From NCBI RefSeq assembly GCF_001570905.1, contig NZ_BCSO01000001.1:496001-560000 (forward strand): DNA of 64,000 nucleotides, written 5' to 3'. The notes under the pieces were generated by a model that had not been told where the DNA came from, did not search any database, and saw only the letters and a list, made by a program, of their open reading frames with translations. Below, piece by piece: positions 25,964 through 37,314 of the stretch; the first letter of the stretch is position 1; every line of letters starts with the position of its first letter. The DNA comes from [Zimmermannella] alba NBRC 15616. GTDB lineage: Bacteria > Actinomycetota > Actinomycetes > Actinomycetales > Microbacteriaceae. The translations under genes and the position numbers were made by a program.

Positions 25964-28834
25964 GTGCCTACTTCCCCCGCATCACAAACCTCCACCATCA
26001 AGCTTCAGGGTGCGCGCGTCCACAATCTCAAGAACGTTGACCTTGAGATTCCGCGCGACAGTCTCGTGGTGTTCACCGGCTTGTCGGGTTCGGGGAAGTC
26101 GTCCCTCGCTTTCGACACGATCTTTGCGGAGGGGCAGCGCCGCTACGTTGAGTCACTCTCGGCGTATGCACGCCAGTTCCTTGGGCAGGTCGATCGCCCG
26201 GACGTCGACTTCATCGAGGGCCTGAGCCCCGCGGTCTCGATCGACCAGAAGTCGACGAACCGCAACCCTCGCTCGACCGTTGGCACAATCACCGAGATCT
26301 CCGACTATCTGCGTCTGCTGTGGGCACGTATCGGTGTTCCGCACTGCCCCGAGTGTGGTGAGGTCATCCAGCGTCAGACGGTGCAGCAGATTGCGGACCG
26401 TCTGATGGAGCTCGAAGAGGGCACTCGCTTCCAGGTACTCGCTCCCGTCGTGCGGCAGAAGAAGGGCGAGTTCGTCGAGCTGCTGCAGGGTCTCTCGGGT
26501 CAGGGTTTCGCCCGTGCACTCGTGGATGGCGAACGCGTGCAGCTCACGAATCCGCCGACGCTGAAGAAGTCGTACAAGCACGACATTTCGGTCATCGTTG
26601 ACCGTCTCGTTGCGAAGCCCGACATGCTTGGACGCCTCACCGACTCCCTCGAGACGGCGCTTCGTCTCGAGGGAGTCGTAGAAATCGACTTCGTGGATGA
26701 CGATTCGGATGCCGGTCGTCAGCTCTTCTCGGAGCAACTCTCGTGCCCGAACCAACATCCGATTTCCCTCACGGAGATCGAGCCGCGCACCTTCTCGTTC
26801 AACGCACCCTTCGGCGCGTGCCCCACCTGTGACGGTCTCGGCACGAAGATGTCCGTCGATCCGGATCTCCTCCTCGGCGACCCGGAACTTTCGCTCGCCG
26901 ACGGCGTCATCATCCCGTGGACGTCGCAGGGCAAGAGCCTCTACCAGTACTACGAGCGCTTGCTCGCGGGTCTTTCGGACGAACTCGGCTTCTCGCTCAA
27001 GACGCCGTGGAAGGACCTCCCCGGCGACGTCCAAACCGCCATCCTCAAGGGCCGCAACTTCAAGGTGCAGGTGCGCTATCGCAACCGGTTCGGCCGAGAG
27101 CGCACGTACACCTCGGGCTTCGAAGGCGTCATGCCGTACATCGAGCGCCAGTACAAGGAAGCCGAGAGCGACAACGCACGCGCCCGCTGGTCGGAGTACC
27201 TGCGCGAGATTCCCTGCTCGGCCTGCAATGGCGCGCGTCTGAAGCCCGAAGTGCTCGCGGTGAAGATCAACGGCCTCTCCATCGCGGATGTCACTTGGAT
27301 GAGCCTCGACAAGTGCCTCGAGTTCATGAACACCGTCAAGCTCGATGCACGCGAGGCGAAGATTGCGGCGCAGGTGCTCCGCGAGATTCGCGCACGACTC
27401 GAGTTCCTCATTGAGGTGGGCCTCAACTACCTCGACCTCGCGCGCGCAGCTGGAACGCTCTCGGGTGGTGAAGCACAGCGCATCCGTCTGGCCACACAGA
27501 TCGGTTCGGGCCTCACGGGTGTGCTCTACGTTCTCGACGAGCCATCGATTGGTCTCCATCAGCGCGACAACCGTCGCCTCATCGACACGCTGGTGAAGCT
27601 ACGCAACCTTGGCAACACGCTCATCGTCGTCGAGCATGACGAGGACACCATCCGTACCGCCGACTGGATCGTCGACATCGGGCCCGGTGCCGGTGAACAC
27701 GGTGGCGAAGTTGTTCACTCGGGCACATGCCAACAGCTCACGAAGAACAAGCACTCGATCACCGGTGACTACCTCACCGGCGTCCGCTCGATCGCCACGC
27801 CTGACGCACGCCGTCCCATCGACCCGGACCGCATGCTCGGTGTCGTCGGCGCCCGCGCAAACAACCTCAAGAACGTGGATGCGCAGTTCCCGCTCGGCGT
27901 CTTCACTGCGGTGACGGGTGTCTCCGGCTCCGGCAAGTCCACGCTCGTGAACGACATCCTCTACAAAGTGCTCGCCACGAAGCTCAACGGTGCCCGCCAC
28001 GTCGCCGGCAAGCACACGCGCGTGACCGGACTCTCGCACCTCGACAAGGTCGTCCACGTCGACCAGGCACCGATTGGCCGCACGCCGCGGTCGAACCCCG
28101 CCACGTACACGGGCGTCTTCGACCGCATCCGTACCCTCTTCGCCGAAACCCCGGAGGCGAAGGCGCGTGGCTACCAGCCGGGCCGTTTCTCGTTCAACGT
28201 GAAGGGCGGCCGCTGCGAGGCCTGCTCGGGCGACGGCACGCTCAAGATCGAGATGAACTTCCTGCCCGACGTCTACGTCGCCTGTGAGGTCTGCGGCGGT
28301 ACCCGCTACAACCGCGAGACCCTGCAAGTGCTCTACAAGGGCAAGAACATCGCCGAGGTACTCGATATGCCGATCAGCGAGGCAGCCGAGTTCTTCGAGC
28401 CGATCACTGCCATCCACCGGTATCTCAAGACGCTCGTCGAAGTTGGCCTCGGCTATGTGCGACTCGGGCAGTCTGCGACGACCCTCTCAGGCGGTGAGGC
28501 ACAGCGCGTGAAGCTCGCCACCGAGCTGCAGCGCCGCTCGAACGGTCGCACGATCTACGTTCTCGATGAGCCGACAACAGGCCTCCACTTTGAGGACGTC
28601 CGCAAGCTCCTCGTCGTCCTGCAGAGCCTCGTCGACAAGGGCAACACGGTCGTCGTCATCGAGCACAACCTCGACGTCATCAAGTCGGCCGACTGGATCA
28701 TCGACATGGGCCCCGAAGGTGGCGCTGGCGGCGGCACGGTCGTCACGAGCGGCACCCCAGAGGATGTTGCCAAGCACCCGACGAGCCACACCGGCACCTT
28801 CCTCGCGGAGATTTTTGCGGCCGAGCGGAAGTAG
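25964..28834 (+). CDS. uvrA: UvrABC system protein A
   Basis: UvrA is the ABC-type damage sensor of excision repair. The 956 residues contain two ATPase modules: Walker A GLSGSGKS (39-46) and [13 protein letters not shown] in the second, with signatures [12 protein letters not shown] and [12 protein letters not shown]. Zinc-binding cysteines are seen in [15 protein letters not shown] and in CEACSGDG with [10 protein letters not shown]. The GTG start follows a -10 by 6 nt and has no ribosome-binding site. uvrC begins 5 nt after the stop, so both probably respond to SOS control. Confidence 0.97.
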   Translation: MPTSPASQTSTIKLQGARVHNLKNVDLEIPRDSLVVFTGLSGSGKSSLAFDTIFAEGQRRYVESLSAYARQFLGQVDRPDVDFIEGLSPAVSIDQKSTNRNPRSTVGTITEISDYLRLLWARIGVPHCPECGEVIQRQTVQQIADRLMELEEGTRFQVLAPVVRQKKGEFVELLQGLSGQGFARALVDGERVQLTNPPTLKKSYKHDISVIVDRLVAKPDMLGRLTDSLETALRLEGVVEIDFVDDDSDAGRQLFSEQLSCPNQHPISLTEIEPRTFSFNAPFGACPTCDGLGTKMSVDPDLLLGDPELSLADGVIIPWTSQGKSLYQYYERLLAGLSDELGFSLKTPWKDLPGDVQTAILKGRNFKVQVRYRNRFGRERTYTSGFEGVMPYIERQYKEAESDNARARWSEYLREIPCSACNGARLKPEVLAVKINGLSIADVTWMSLDKCLEFMNTVKLDAREAKIAAQVLREIRARLEFLIEVGLNYLDLARAAGTLSGGEAQRIRLATQIGSGLTGVLYVLDEPSIGLHQRDNRRLIDTLVKLRNLGNTLIVVEHDEDTIRTADWIVDIGPGAGEHGGEVVHSGTCQQLTKNKHSITGDYLTGVRSIATPDARRPIDPDRMLGVVGARANNLKNVDAQFPLGVFTAVTGVSGSGKSTLVNDILYKVLATKLNGARHVAGKHTRVTGLSHLDKVVHVDQAPIGRTPRSNPATYTGVFDRIRTLFAETPEAKARGYQPGRFSFNVKGGRCEACSGDGTLKIEMNFLPDVYVACEVCGGTRYNRETLQVLYKGKNIAEVLDMPISEAAEFFEPITAIHRYLKTLVEVGLGYVRLGQSATTLSGGEAQRVKLATELQRRSNGRTIYVLDEPTTGLHFEDVRKLLVVLQSLVDKGNTVVVIEHNLDVIKSADWIIDMGPEGGAGGGTVVTSGTPEDVAKHPTSHTGTFLAEIFAAERK

Positions 28835-28839
28835 CTGGC

Positions 28840-30711
28840 ATGGCAGACGTGCTTTCCTATCGCCCCCGTACGGGCGATATCCCGCAACGACCAGGGGTCT
28901 ACCGCTTCCTCGATGACCAGGGCCGCGTGCTCTACGTCGGCAAGGCGAAGAACCTTCGATCCCGGCTCGTGAACTACTTCGCACCGCTCCACACCCTGCA
29001 CGAGCGCACACGCGCCATGGTCACCTCGGCGAGTGAGGTGCAGTGGACGGTCGTCTCGAACGAGATTGAGGCGCTCCACCTCGAATACACGTGGATCAAG
29101 GAGTTTGACCCGCCATTCAACGTGAAATTTCGGGATGACAAGAGCTACCCGATGATGGCGATCACGTTGAAGGACGAGGCGCCGCGTGTGTTCGTCACGC
29201 GCAACCGCAATATCCGGGGCGCCCGGTACTTCGGCCCCTACCCGAAGGTGTGGGCGGTCAACGAGGCCATCGAGCTCATGATCAAGGTGTTCCCCATTCG
29301 CACCTGCAAGCCGAGCGACTACGAGCGGGCCATGAAGACCGGGAAGCCGTGCTTTGCCGGGCAGATTGGCCGCTGCGGCGGGCCCTGCTCACACACGGTC
29401 ACCATTGACGAGCACCGGAAGATGGTGGATCGCTTCATCGCGTTCATGGAGCGCTATGACCGAAGCGAAGTGGATGCCATTGAGCGACGCATGCGAGAGG
29501 CCGCTGCCGAGCACCGCTTCGAGGATGCCGCGAAGTACCGGGACCAGATGATCGCGCTTGAGACGGTGCTCGAGAAGAGCGCTGTGGTGTTGCCGGAGCG
29601 GACTGATCTCGACGTTATTGCCGTCGAGCTTGATGAGCTTGCGGCGGCGATGCAACTGTTTACCGTGCGCGGTGGTCGTGTTCGCGGAGTGCGCTCGCTC
29701 ACGGTCGACACTGAGCTGGATGTTGCGCAGGGTGAACTCCTGCAGCAGTCACTCGTCTCGCTCTACAGCGACGATGGGCTTGTCCCACCCGCCGAAATCG
29801 TCGTGCCGGGACTTCCGTACGGGGTGGAGGCGCTGACGGAAGTGCTGAGCGAGCGCCGTGGGGGAGTCGTGCGCTTCACGGTTCCGAAGCGTGGCGCGAA
29901 AGAACAGCTACTCGCGACGGCTCACGAGAATGCGGTGGGCGCTTTGCAGCAGTACAAGCTCAAGCGAACCGCTGATTACGTTGCCCGGACGCAGGCCATG
30001 CACGACGTGCAGGAGGCGCTCGAGCTTCCGGAGGCGCCGCTGCGCATTGAGTGCTTCGATATTTCGCACCTTGGCGGCACCGGCATCGTCGGTTCGATGG
30101 TCGTCTTCGAGGACGGCCTACCCAAGAAATCCCAGTATCGTCGCTTCAATATTGCATCTGCGCGCGACGATACGGATGCAATGGATCAGGTGCTGCGGCG
30201 CAGGCTCAAGCACCTCGACCAGGACGCAGAATCCCTCGCCGCGGAGGCAGAAGCGCAGCAGAATCCGAACGCACCAACGTTCGCCTATCGGCCGCAACTG
30301 CTCCTCATCGACGGCGGTCTGCCTCAGGTAAACGCCGCGCAACGAGCCCTGGATGCCTCAGGAGTAACTGGCATCGCCATTGCTGGCCTCGCGAAGCGGC
30401 TCGAAGAGCTCTGGCTCCCAGGGGAGGAATTTCCCGTCATCCTGCCCCGAAACTCCGAAGCCCTGTTCCTCCTGCAGCGCCTCCGCGACGAAGCCCACCG
30501 CTTCGCCATCACAGCGCAGCGGAACTCGCGAGCAAAGGCGCTCGGCACATCGCTGGACGCCATCCCAGGCCTTGGCCCGGCACGTGTCCAGGCGCTCCTG
30601 ACCCACTTTGGCTCCGTGAAGCGCCTCGCTGCGGCAAACGAAGACGAGATTTCCTCGGTCCCCGGCATCGGTGTCGAAACTGCTCGGCGAATTCTTGCTG
30701 CGCTTCGCTAG
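28840..30711 (+). CDS. uvrC: UvrABC system protein C
   Basis: UvrC makes both incisions around a lesion. The 623-residue protein has an N-terminal GIY-YIG nuclease domain (PGVYRF 18-23, [11 protein letters not shown] 32-42), a Cys-containing region ([13 protein letters not shown]), a UVR domain near residue 210, the RNase H-like nuclease domain ([33 protein letters not shown]) and a C-terminal helix-hairpin-helix pair. It lies 5 nt after uvrA, so it is probably co-transcribed. Confidence 0.96.
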   Translation: MADVLSYRPRTGDIPQRPGVYRFLDDQGRVLYVGKAKNLRSRLVNYFAPLHTLHERTRAMVTSASEVQWTVVSNEIEALHLEYTWIKEFDPPFNVKFRDDKSYPMMAITLKDEAPRVFVTRNRNIRGARYFGPYPKVWAVNEAIELMIKVFPIRTCKPSDYERAMKTGKPCFAGQIGRCGGPCSHTVTIDEHRKMVDRFIAFMERYDRSEVDAIERRMREAAAEHRFEDAAKYRDQMIALETVLEKSAVVLPERTDLDVIAVELDELAAAMQLFTVRGGRVRGVRSLTVDTELDVAQGELLQQSLVSLYSDDGLVPPAEIVVPGLPYGVEALTEVLSERRGGVVRFTVPKRGAKEQLLATAHENAVGALQQYKLKRTADYVARTQAMHDVQEALELPEAPLRIECFDISHLGGTGIVGSMVVFEDGLPKKSQYRRFNIASARDDTDAMDQVLRRRLKHLDQDAESLAAEAEAQQNPNAPTFAYRPQLLLIDGGLPQVNAAQRALDASGVTGIAIAGLAKRLEELWLPGEEFPVILPRNSEALFLLQRLRDEAHRFAITAQRNSRAKALGTSLDAIPGLGPARVQALLTHFGSVKRLAAANEDEISSVPGIGVETARRILAALR

Positions 30712-30738
30712 GCTGACCCACGAACGAAGGGTCACATC

Positions 30739-31623
30739 ATGAGCGAGCAACTTCTCGACGAAGAACGCCAGCACATTCTGGTGGTCACCGGCATGTCCGG
30801 CGCGGGCCGTTCGACAGCGCTGAAGGCGCTCGAAGACCTTGACTGGTTCGTCGTCGACAATCTGCCGCCGCAGATGATCCGCCCGCTCGTGGAGCTCGCC
30901 GGCAAGGCGCGTGACTCGCTGCCTAAGCTGGCTGTCTCAGTCGACATTCGTGGTGGCCGCCTCCTCGCCCAGTTCTCGGCCCTCATGGACGAACTTCGCG
31001 AGACGCACGACGTGCAGGTGCTCTTCCTGGATGCCAATGACGACCGTCTCGTTCGCCGCTTCGAGCAGGTGCGCCGCCCGCACCCGCTGCAGGGCACCGG
31101 CACGATTCTCGAGGGCATCGAACGTGAGCGTGAGCGTCTCTCAGAGATCCGCGAGGCGGCCGACATCCTCATCGACACGAGCGAGCTCAATGTGCACGAG
31201 CTGTCGATGCGCGTCACGCAGCGCTTTGGTGAGCCCGAGCAGCAGAAGATTTCGCTCACGGTCATGAGCTTTGGCTTCAAGTACGGGCTCCCGACGGATG
31301 CCGATCTTGTCGCCGATATGCGCTTCCTCCCGAATCCCTTCTGGAACCCGGAGCTTCGCGCGTTCAACGGTCGGGACGCTCGCGTCTCAGAATTCGTGCT
31401 CGCTCAGGAGGGTGCGACCGAGTTCCTCGACGCGTACTTCGCAGCGCTGCAGCCCGTGCTTGCCGGGTACACGCGCGAAAACAAGCGCCATGTGACCATC
31501 GCTATCGGGTGCACCGGTGGTAAGCACCGTTCGGTTGCGATGACCGAGCGTCTGGCCGCAATGCTTCGTGACCGCGACGATTTGAGCGTCGCAGTGCGCC
31601 ACAGGGACCTCGGTCGAGAGTAA
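30739..31623 (+). CDS. rapZ: RNase adapter/nucleotide-binding protein RapZ (YvcJ)
   Basis: RapZ/YvcJ proteins bind nucleotides; in enterics RapZ guides RNase E to the GlmZ RNA, while in Gram-positives the role is less clear. The 294 residues have Walker [10 protein letters not shown] (18-26), the DNLPP motif, and the C-terminal sensing domain ([17 protein letters not shown]). TAGGCT at 30709-30714 may be a -10, with GAAGG before the ATG. The next gene is whiA; the yvcK gene normally found between them is missing. Confidence 0.93.
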   Translation: MSEQLLDEERQHILVVTGMSGAGRSTALKALEDLDWFVVDNLPPQMIRPLVELAGKARDSLPKLAVSVDIRGGRLLAQFSALMDELRETHDVQVLFLDANDDRLVRRFEQVRRPHPLQGTGTILEGIERERERLSEIREAADILIDTSELNVHELSMRVTQRFGEPEQQKISLTVMSFGFKYGLPTDADLVADMRFLPNPFWNPELRAFNGRDARVSEFVLAQEGATEFLDAYFAALQPVLAGYTRENKRHVTIAIGCTGGKHRSVAMTERLAAMLRDRDDLSVAVRHRDLGRE

Positions 31624-31691
31624 TCTGGTCTGCTGGCGCGTGCCGCCCAAACTTTCTTCCCCAATTCGCCGACGACTCCGCTGGAGGAACT

Positions 31692-32669
31692 GTGTCGCTC
31701 ACCGCTGACGTCAAGCTCGAGATCATGAAGACCCGAGCCAAGTCCACGCAGGCGCGCGCAGCCGAAATCTCGTCGATCCTCCGCTTCGGTGGCGGCCTGC
31801 AGCTCATCTCGGGTCGCATTGCCGTTGAAGCGCAGACCGACTCGCAGCAGCTTGCCCGCCGCATCGGCCAGGAGTTGCTCGACCTCTACGGTGTGCGAGC
31901 CAAGGTCTCGATCGTCGCCGGCACCGGCGGACGCCCAGGGGAGCGATTCCTCGTTCGCGTGTTCGAGAACGGTGAAACGCTCGCACGTCAGACCGGACTC
32001 ATGGATTCGCGCCGTCGCACCGTGCGTGGCCTCCCGAACCGCCTCACAACAGGCAACCGCGAAGACCTCGCTGGTATCTGGCGTGGCGCCTTCCTCGCGG
32101 CCGGTTCCCTCACCGATCCGGGCCGTTCAAACGCGCTCGAGGTCATCACCCCGAACGCGGAAACCGCGATGGCGCTCGTCGGCGCCGCCAACCGCCTTGG
32201 CATTGGTGCCAAGGCCCGCGAGGTCCGTAATGTGCACCGTGTCGTCATCCGTGACGGCGAAGAGATCGCGAAGATGCTCAAGGTGCTCGGCGCCCGCGAA
32301 ACCGTCGAGTCGTGGGAGCAGATGCGTCAGCGCCGCGAGACCCGCGCGACCGCGAATCGCCTTGTGAACTTTGATGATGCAAACCTCCGCCGCTCTGCCC
32401 AAGCCGCGGTGACCGCCTGTGCACGTGTTGAGCGTGCACTGGAAATTCTCGGTACGGATGCTCCTGAACACCTGAGCTATGCAGGAAAGCTCCGCGTCCA
32501 GCACCGCGATGCGAGTCTCGATGAGCTTGGCCGTCACGCAGAGCCCCCTATGACCAAGGACGCTGTTGCCGGCCGTATCCGACGTTTGCTCGCACTTGCT
32601 GACAAGCGAGCGCACGAACTCGGCGTTCCGGACACCACCGCAAACCTTCCGAACGTCGACGACATGTAG
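31692..32669 (+). CDS. whiA: Sporulation/cell division regulator WhiA
   Basis: WhiA is a DNA-binding regulator found across Gram-positives: a sporulation regulator in Streptomyces, linked to division and metabolism elsewhere. The 325 residues show the degenerate LAGLIDADG-like N-terminal domain ([31 protein letters not shown]) and a C-terminal helix-turn-helix ([19 protein letters not shown]). GTG 31692 follows GGAGGAAC at a good distance. Its location before gap-pgk-tpiA is conserved in actinobacteria. Confidence 0.95.
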   Translation: MSLTADVKLEIMKTRAKSTQARAAEISSILRFGGGLQLISGRIAVEAQTDSQQLARRIGQELLDLYGVRAKVSIVAGTGGRPGERFLVRVFENGETLARQTGLMDSRRRTVRGLPNRLTTGNREDLAGIWRGAFLAAGSLTDPGRSNALEVITPNAETAMALVGAANRLGIGAKAREVRNVHRVVIRDGEEIAKMLKVLGARETVESWEQMRQRRETRATANRLVNFDDANLRRSAQAAVTACARVERALEILGTDAPEHLSYAGKLRVQHRDASLDELGRHAEPPMTKDAVAGRIRRLLALADKRAHELGVPDTTANLPNVDDM

Positions 32670-32732
32670 CGAACGCCAGGTCGGCCATGTCGACCAGTGG
32701 GCTTGCACCGAGCGTTCACACTCGGTTCGTAG

Positions 32733-33791
<1,059 letters not shown>

Positions 33792-33831
33792 TCCATCCAT
33801 CCACTTTCGAGTAACGACGACAGGAATCGAC

Positions 33832-35064
33832 ATGACTCTGCGCACTCTCGACTCGCTCGGCGACCTCGCCGGCAAGAAGGTCATCGTCCGCTGCGACCTC
33901 AATGTTCCGCTCAAGGACGGTGTCATCACCGACGACGGGCGTGTTCGCGCCTCGCTCGGCACGCTCCGCCAGCTCATCGACGCGGGCGCCAAGGTCATCG
34001 TTATTTCCCACCTCGGGCGTCCGAAGGGCGAGCCCCTGCCCGAGTTCTCTCTCAAGCCGGCGGTCGTTCGCCTCGGCGAGCTTCTTGGCCAGGAGGTCAA
34101 GCTCGCCGAGGACACCGTCGGCGAGAGCGCCAAGGCGCTCGTTGACTCGCTCGAGAACGGCCAGGTCGTCGTCCTCGAGAACCTTCGCTTCAACGCTGGT
34201 GAAACCTCGAAGGATGCTGCTGAGCGCGAGGCCTTCGCCCAGCAGCTCGCTGCCTTTGCCGACGTCTATGTCTCGGACGGCTTCGGTGTCGTCCACCGCA
34301 AGCAAGCTTCGGTCTACGAGCTCGCGAAGCTCCTCCCGAGCGCCGCTGGCCTTCTCGTGCAGGCCGAGGTTGAGGTCGCAGAAAAGCTCACCGCTTCGGT
34401 TGAGCGTCCCTACGCCGTCGTCCTCGGTGGTTCGAAGGTGTCCGACAAGCTCGGCGTCATCGAGAACCTCCTCCCGCGCGTGAACACCCTCCTCGTCGGC
34501 GGTGGCATGGTCTTCACCTTCCTCAAGGCCCAGGGCCACGAAGTTGGCGCCTCGCTCCTCGAAGAAGACCAGCTCGAGACCGTGAAGCGTTACCTGGCTG
34601 AGGCCGAGGAACGCGGCGTCGAGATCGTCCTCCCGAGCGACATTGTCGTGGCCGAGAAGTTTGCCGCCGATGCCGAACACGAGGTCGTCCCTGCGAACGC
34701 CATCACCTCTTCCTCGTTCGGCGAGCAGGGCATGGGCCTCGACATCGGCCCGGAGTCGGCCAAGGCATTCGCCGAGGTCATCCGCTCCTCGAAGACGGTT
34801 TTCTGGAACGGCCCCATGGGTGTGTTCGAGTTCGAATCCTATGCGAACGGCACGAAGGCTGTTGCTCAGGCCCTCACCGAGACGGACGGCTTCTCGGTCG
34901 TCGGTGGCGGTGACTCGGCTGCGGCCGTGCGTACGCTCGGCTTCGCCGACGACGCGTTCGGCCACATCTCGACCGGTGGCGGCGCAAGCCTCGAGTTCCT
35001 CGAGGGCAAGCTCCTGCCGGGCCTTGAAGCACTCGGCTTCGAGCAGAACACCGAGGCAAAGTAA
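33832..35064 (+). CDS. pgk: Phosphoglycerate kinase
   Basis: Pgk transfers phosphate from 1,3-bisphosphoglycerate to ADP. The 410 residues show the N-domain substrate motif [14 protein letters not shown], the HLGRPKG segment, the hinge and the C-domain nucleotide site ([30 protein letters not shown]). The length is standard. A GACAGGAATCG segment before the ATG provides the ribosome-binding site. The stop shares one base with the tpiA start (TAATG). Confidence 0.97.
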   Translation: MTLRTLDSLGDLAGKKVIVRCDLNVPLKDGVITDDGRVRASLGTLRQLIDAGAKVIVISHLGRPKGEPLPEFSLKPAVVRLGELLGQEVKLAEDTVGESAKALVDSLENGQVVVLENLRFNAGETSKDAAEREAFAQQLAAFADVYVSDGFGVVHRKQASVYELAKLLPSAAGLLVQAEVEVAEKLTASVERPYAVVLGGSKVSDKLGVIENLLPRVNTLLVGGGMVFTFLKAQGHEVGASLLEEDQLETVKRYLAEAEERGVEIVLPSDIVVAEKFAADAEHEVVPANAITSSSFGEQGMGLDIGPESAKAFAEVIRSSKTVFWNGPMGVFEFESYANGTKAVAQALTETDGFSVVGGGDSAAAVRTLGFADDAFGHISTGGGASLEFLEGKLLPGLEALGFEQNTEAK

Positions 35065-35852
35065 TGGCGGCCGCACGCCGCCCGCTCATGGCGGGCAACT
35101 GGAAGCTCAACTTCGACCACCTGCAGGCCATCGCCTTCGTGCAGAAGGTTGCGTGGACACTCAAGGACGCGAAGCACGACTTCTCGGACGTTGAAGTCGC
35201 CGTCTTCCCGCCCTTCACCGACCTGCGCAGCGTACAGACGCTCGTGGATGCCGACAAGCTCGAACTCCACTACGGCGCACAGGATGTGTCGCAGCACGAC
35301 TCGGGCGCGCACACCGGTGAGATCTCTGGTCAGTTCCTCTCGGCCCTCGGCTGTGACTACGTCATCATCGGCCACTCCGAGCGTCGAGGCGACCACGGTG
35401 AGAGCGACGAGGTCGTGCACGCCAAGGCTGTCGCGTCCCTGCGTCACGGTCTCACGCCCGTCATTTGCGTGGGCGAAACTGCTGAAGACCTCGAGCAACA
35501 CGGCGCCAGCGCCATCCCGGTCGCGCAGCTCGAGGCCGCTGTGGCTGAGCTGCCGAAGGATGCCGAGCTCATCATCGCGTACGAGCCCGTCTGGGCCATC
35601 GGTTCGGGACAGGCAGCCTCTGCCGAGCAGGCCGAGGCGGTCTGCAAGGCGCTCCGCGACAAGCTCGCTGAGCTACACGGTCAGGAGCAGGCTGATCGCA
35701 CGCGCATCCTCTACGGCGGTTCGGTGAAGGCCGAGAACATCGCCGGCTTCATGCGCGAACCGAACATCGACGGCGCGCTCATCGGTGGCGCGAGCCTCAA
35801 GGTCGACGAGTTCTGCTCGATCGCCCGCTTCCGTCACCACGTGGGTGCCTAG
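35064..35852 (+). CDS. tpiA: Triosephosphate isomerase
   Basis: TpiA interconverts dihydroxyacetone phosphate and glyceraldehyde-3-phosphate. The 262-residue barrel has the full catalytic set: N12 and K14 in GNWKLN, H104 in IIGHSERR, and E174 in AYEPVWAIGSG. The ATG overlaps the pgk stop by one base, so translation is coupled. It ends the triose operon; secG follows after 117 nt that contain two hairpins. Confidence 0.97.
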   Translation: MAAARRPLMAGNWKLNFDHLQAIAFVQKVAWTLKDAKHDFSDVEVAVFPPFTDLRSVQTLVDADKLELHYGAQDVSQHDSGAHTGEISGQFLSALGCDYVIIGHSERRGDHGESDEVVHAKAVASLRHGLTPVICVGETAEDLEQHGASAIPVAQLEAAVAELPKDAELIIAYEPVWAIGSGQAASAEQAEAVCKALRDKLAELHGQEQADRTRILYGGSVKAENIAGFMREPNIDGALIGGASLKVDEFCSIARFRHHVGA

Positions 35853-35870
35853 CCGCGTCACGCACCACAA

Positions 35871-35937
35871 CGAGAGGCGCTCGCCTATACTCGGACGAGG
35901 GCCTCTCGGCCTTCCCGCCGTCGTTTACTACGACGGC
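35871..35937 (+). promoter_or_regulatory. Two hairpins and a -10 between tpiA and secG
   Basis: CGAGAGGC (35871-35878) pairs with GCCTCTCG (35901-35908), and GCCGTCGT (35917-35924) pairs with ACGACGGC (35930-35937). TATACT (35886-35891) lies in the first loop and is a good -10 for secG, in which case the second hairpin is in the secG leader. Confidence 0.45.
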
Positions 35938-35969
35938 ACGATTCCTCGAAACCCGATGAAAGGTCCTCT

Positions 35970-36224
35970 GTGGACATCGCCCTCGTCGTTCTGCAGGTGC
36001 TGCTCTTCATTACGAGCGTGCTCCTTGTGCTGCTCATCCTGCTCCACCGTGGCCGCGGTGGTGGCCTCTCCGACATGTTCGGTGGTGGCGTCACCTCGAG
36101 CCTTGGATCGTCGGGCGTTGCCGAGAAGAACCTCAATCGTCTGACGATTTGGGTTGCCGTGATTTGGGTGCTCTGTATCGTGATCTTCGGCATCCTCTTC
36201 AAGATCCAGAACGGCGGCTTCTAG
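35970..36224 (+). CDS. secG: Preprotein translocase subunit SecG
   Basis: SecG is the small accessory subunit of the SecYEG channel. The 84 residues form two membrane helices (about 4-25 and 58-77) joined by the conserved loop HRGRGGGLSDMFGGG. GTG 35970 follows AAAGG. Its stop shares one base with the rbpA GTG. The tpiA-secG-rbpA order is the normal actinobacterial one. Confidence 0.95.
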   Translation: MDIALVVLQVLLFITSVLLVLLILLHRGRGGGLSDMFGGGVTSSLGSSGVAEKNLNRLTIWVAVIWVLCIVIFGILFKIQNGGF

Positions 36225-36589
36225 TGTCGACCGGTGGGAGCGCAATTCGCGGTTCTCGCGTCGGCGCAGGCCCCATTGGTGAGCAGGACCACGGGAACCA
36301 CGCTCCGCGCGTCCGCGTGAGCTACTGGGATGAGCTCGGCAACGAGACGGTCCGCTACTTCTCGGCCGACATCGCCGAGGACGACATTCCCGAGACGATC
36401 GACTGCCCGGTCTCTGGCCTTCCGGCTGGCCGCGACAAGAACAACCCGCCGCACCCGGAAAAGCACGAGCCGTACAAGACGCACCTCGCCTACGTGAAGG
36501 AGCGCCGCACGCACGAAGAGGGCGCCAAGCTCCTCGAGGAGGCCCTCGAAAAGCTTCGCGCCCGTCGCGGTGGCAGTGTGGCTGTCTAG
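36224..36589 (+). CDS. rbpA: RNA polymerase-binding protein RbpA
   Basis: RbpA is an actinobacterial RNA polymerase partner that stabilises principal sigma factors and open complexes. The 121-residue protein starts STGGSAIRGSRVGAGPIGE and ends with the sigma-interacting segment EPYKTHLAYVKERRTHEEG. Of the zinc-site residues known in Streptomyces RbpA only C61 remains; D36 and S64 occupy cysteine positions, so it probably binds no zinc, like the mycobacterial form. GTG 36224 overlaps the secG stop by one base. Its 3' end overlaps the convergent pgl gene by 4 nt. Confidence 0.93.
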   Translation: MSTGGSAIRGSRVGAGPIGEQDHGNHAPRVRVSYWDELGNETVRYFSADIAEDDIPETIDCPVSGLPAGRDKNNPPHPEKHEPYKTHLAYVKERRTHEEGAKLLEEALEKLRARRGGSVAV

Positions 36590-37314
36590 CTGATGGCTGC
36601 TGCTGCCGGCTCGTCAAGCATGAGCACGGTTTCCAGAACGCCCCTCGCTGCGCCGAGGGGCGTTGCTGTTGCGTCGTCAGAACGCACGGCAAGCGCCACA
36701 GCTTCGGCTTTGCCTGCGCCAGTCACGACAGCCCACACACGCTGGGCCCCGCGGATCTCGGCAAGCGTGAGTGACATCCGCTCGCTCGGCGGCTTGGGGG
36801 AGTCGGTGACGGAGATCGTGCCGCGGGGTGCCGCATCGTGTCCGGGCTTGCCTGGGAAGAGCGACGCCGTGTGTCCGTCGGGGCCAGCGCCGAGGAGGAC
36901 GAGGTCGAGTGCATCGGTGGCCTTAGCAAGCTCGTCAGCGTAGGAGCGACAGGCTTCCTCGAGCGTCGGGCCGCTGTCGCTCGAAACGAGCAGGTGAAGC
37001 TGCTTGTCGGCATTGAAGCCGGAGAGCTCCTCGAGCGCTGCAGCGATTGGCGTGGAGTTTCGTTCCGCATCACCGTGAGGAAGCCACCGTTCATCGGCGA
37101 ACCAGATGTGGACGCGGGAGGCGAGACCAGTGCGCTCCGCCATCACCTCCACGAGGCGAGGGAAGACGCTCGTCGCAAAGGAGCCGCCAGAGACGGCGAG
37201 ATGCCACTCGCGCTGACCGTCATCCTCGGCGTCAAAGAGCGAGGCGAGACGTCGTGCGGCTTCGAAGGCGACGAGGTCGCACGTTGCGCAGACGGTGATG
37301 TCCTGCATCGTCAT
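36586..37314 (-). CDS. pgl: 6-phosphogluconolactonase
   Basis: Pgl hydrolyses 6-phosphogluconolactone in the oxidative pentose phosphate pathway. The 242-residue NagB-type fold shows LAVSGGSFATSVFPRL, IWFADERWLPH and LLGAGPDGHTASLFPG, the latter with the catalytic-region DGHTAS. The ATG overlaps the opcA stop (ATGA). It is the last gene of the reverse-strand operon and runs 4 nt into rbpA; no hairpin terminator is visible between them. Confidence 0.95.
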   Translation of the reverse strand: MTMQDITVCATCDLVAFEAARRLASLFDAEDDGQREWHLAVSGGSFATSVFPRLVEVMAERTGLASRVHIWFADERWLPHGDAERNSTPIAAALEELSGFNADKQLHLLVSSDSGPTLEEACRSYADELAKATDALDLVLLGAGPDGHTASLFPGKPGHDAAPRGTISVTDSPKPPSERMSLTLAEIRGAQRVWAVVTGAGKAEAVALAVRSDDATATPLGAARGVLETVLMLDEPAAAAIS

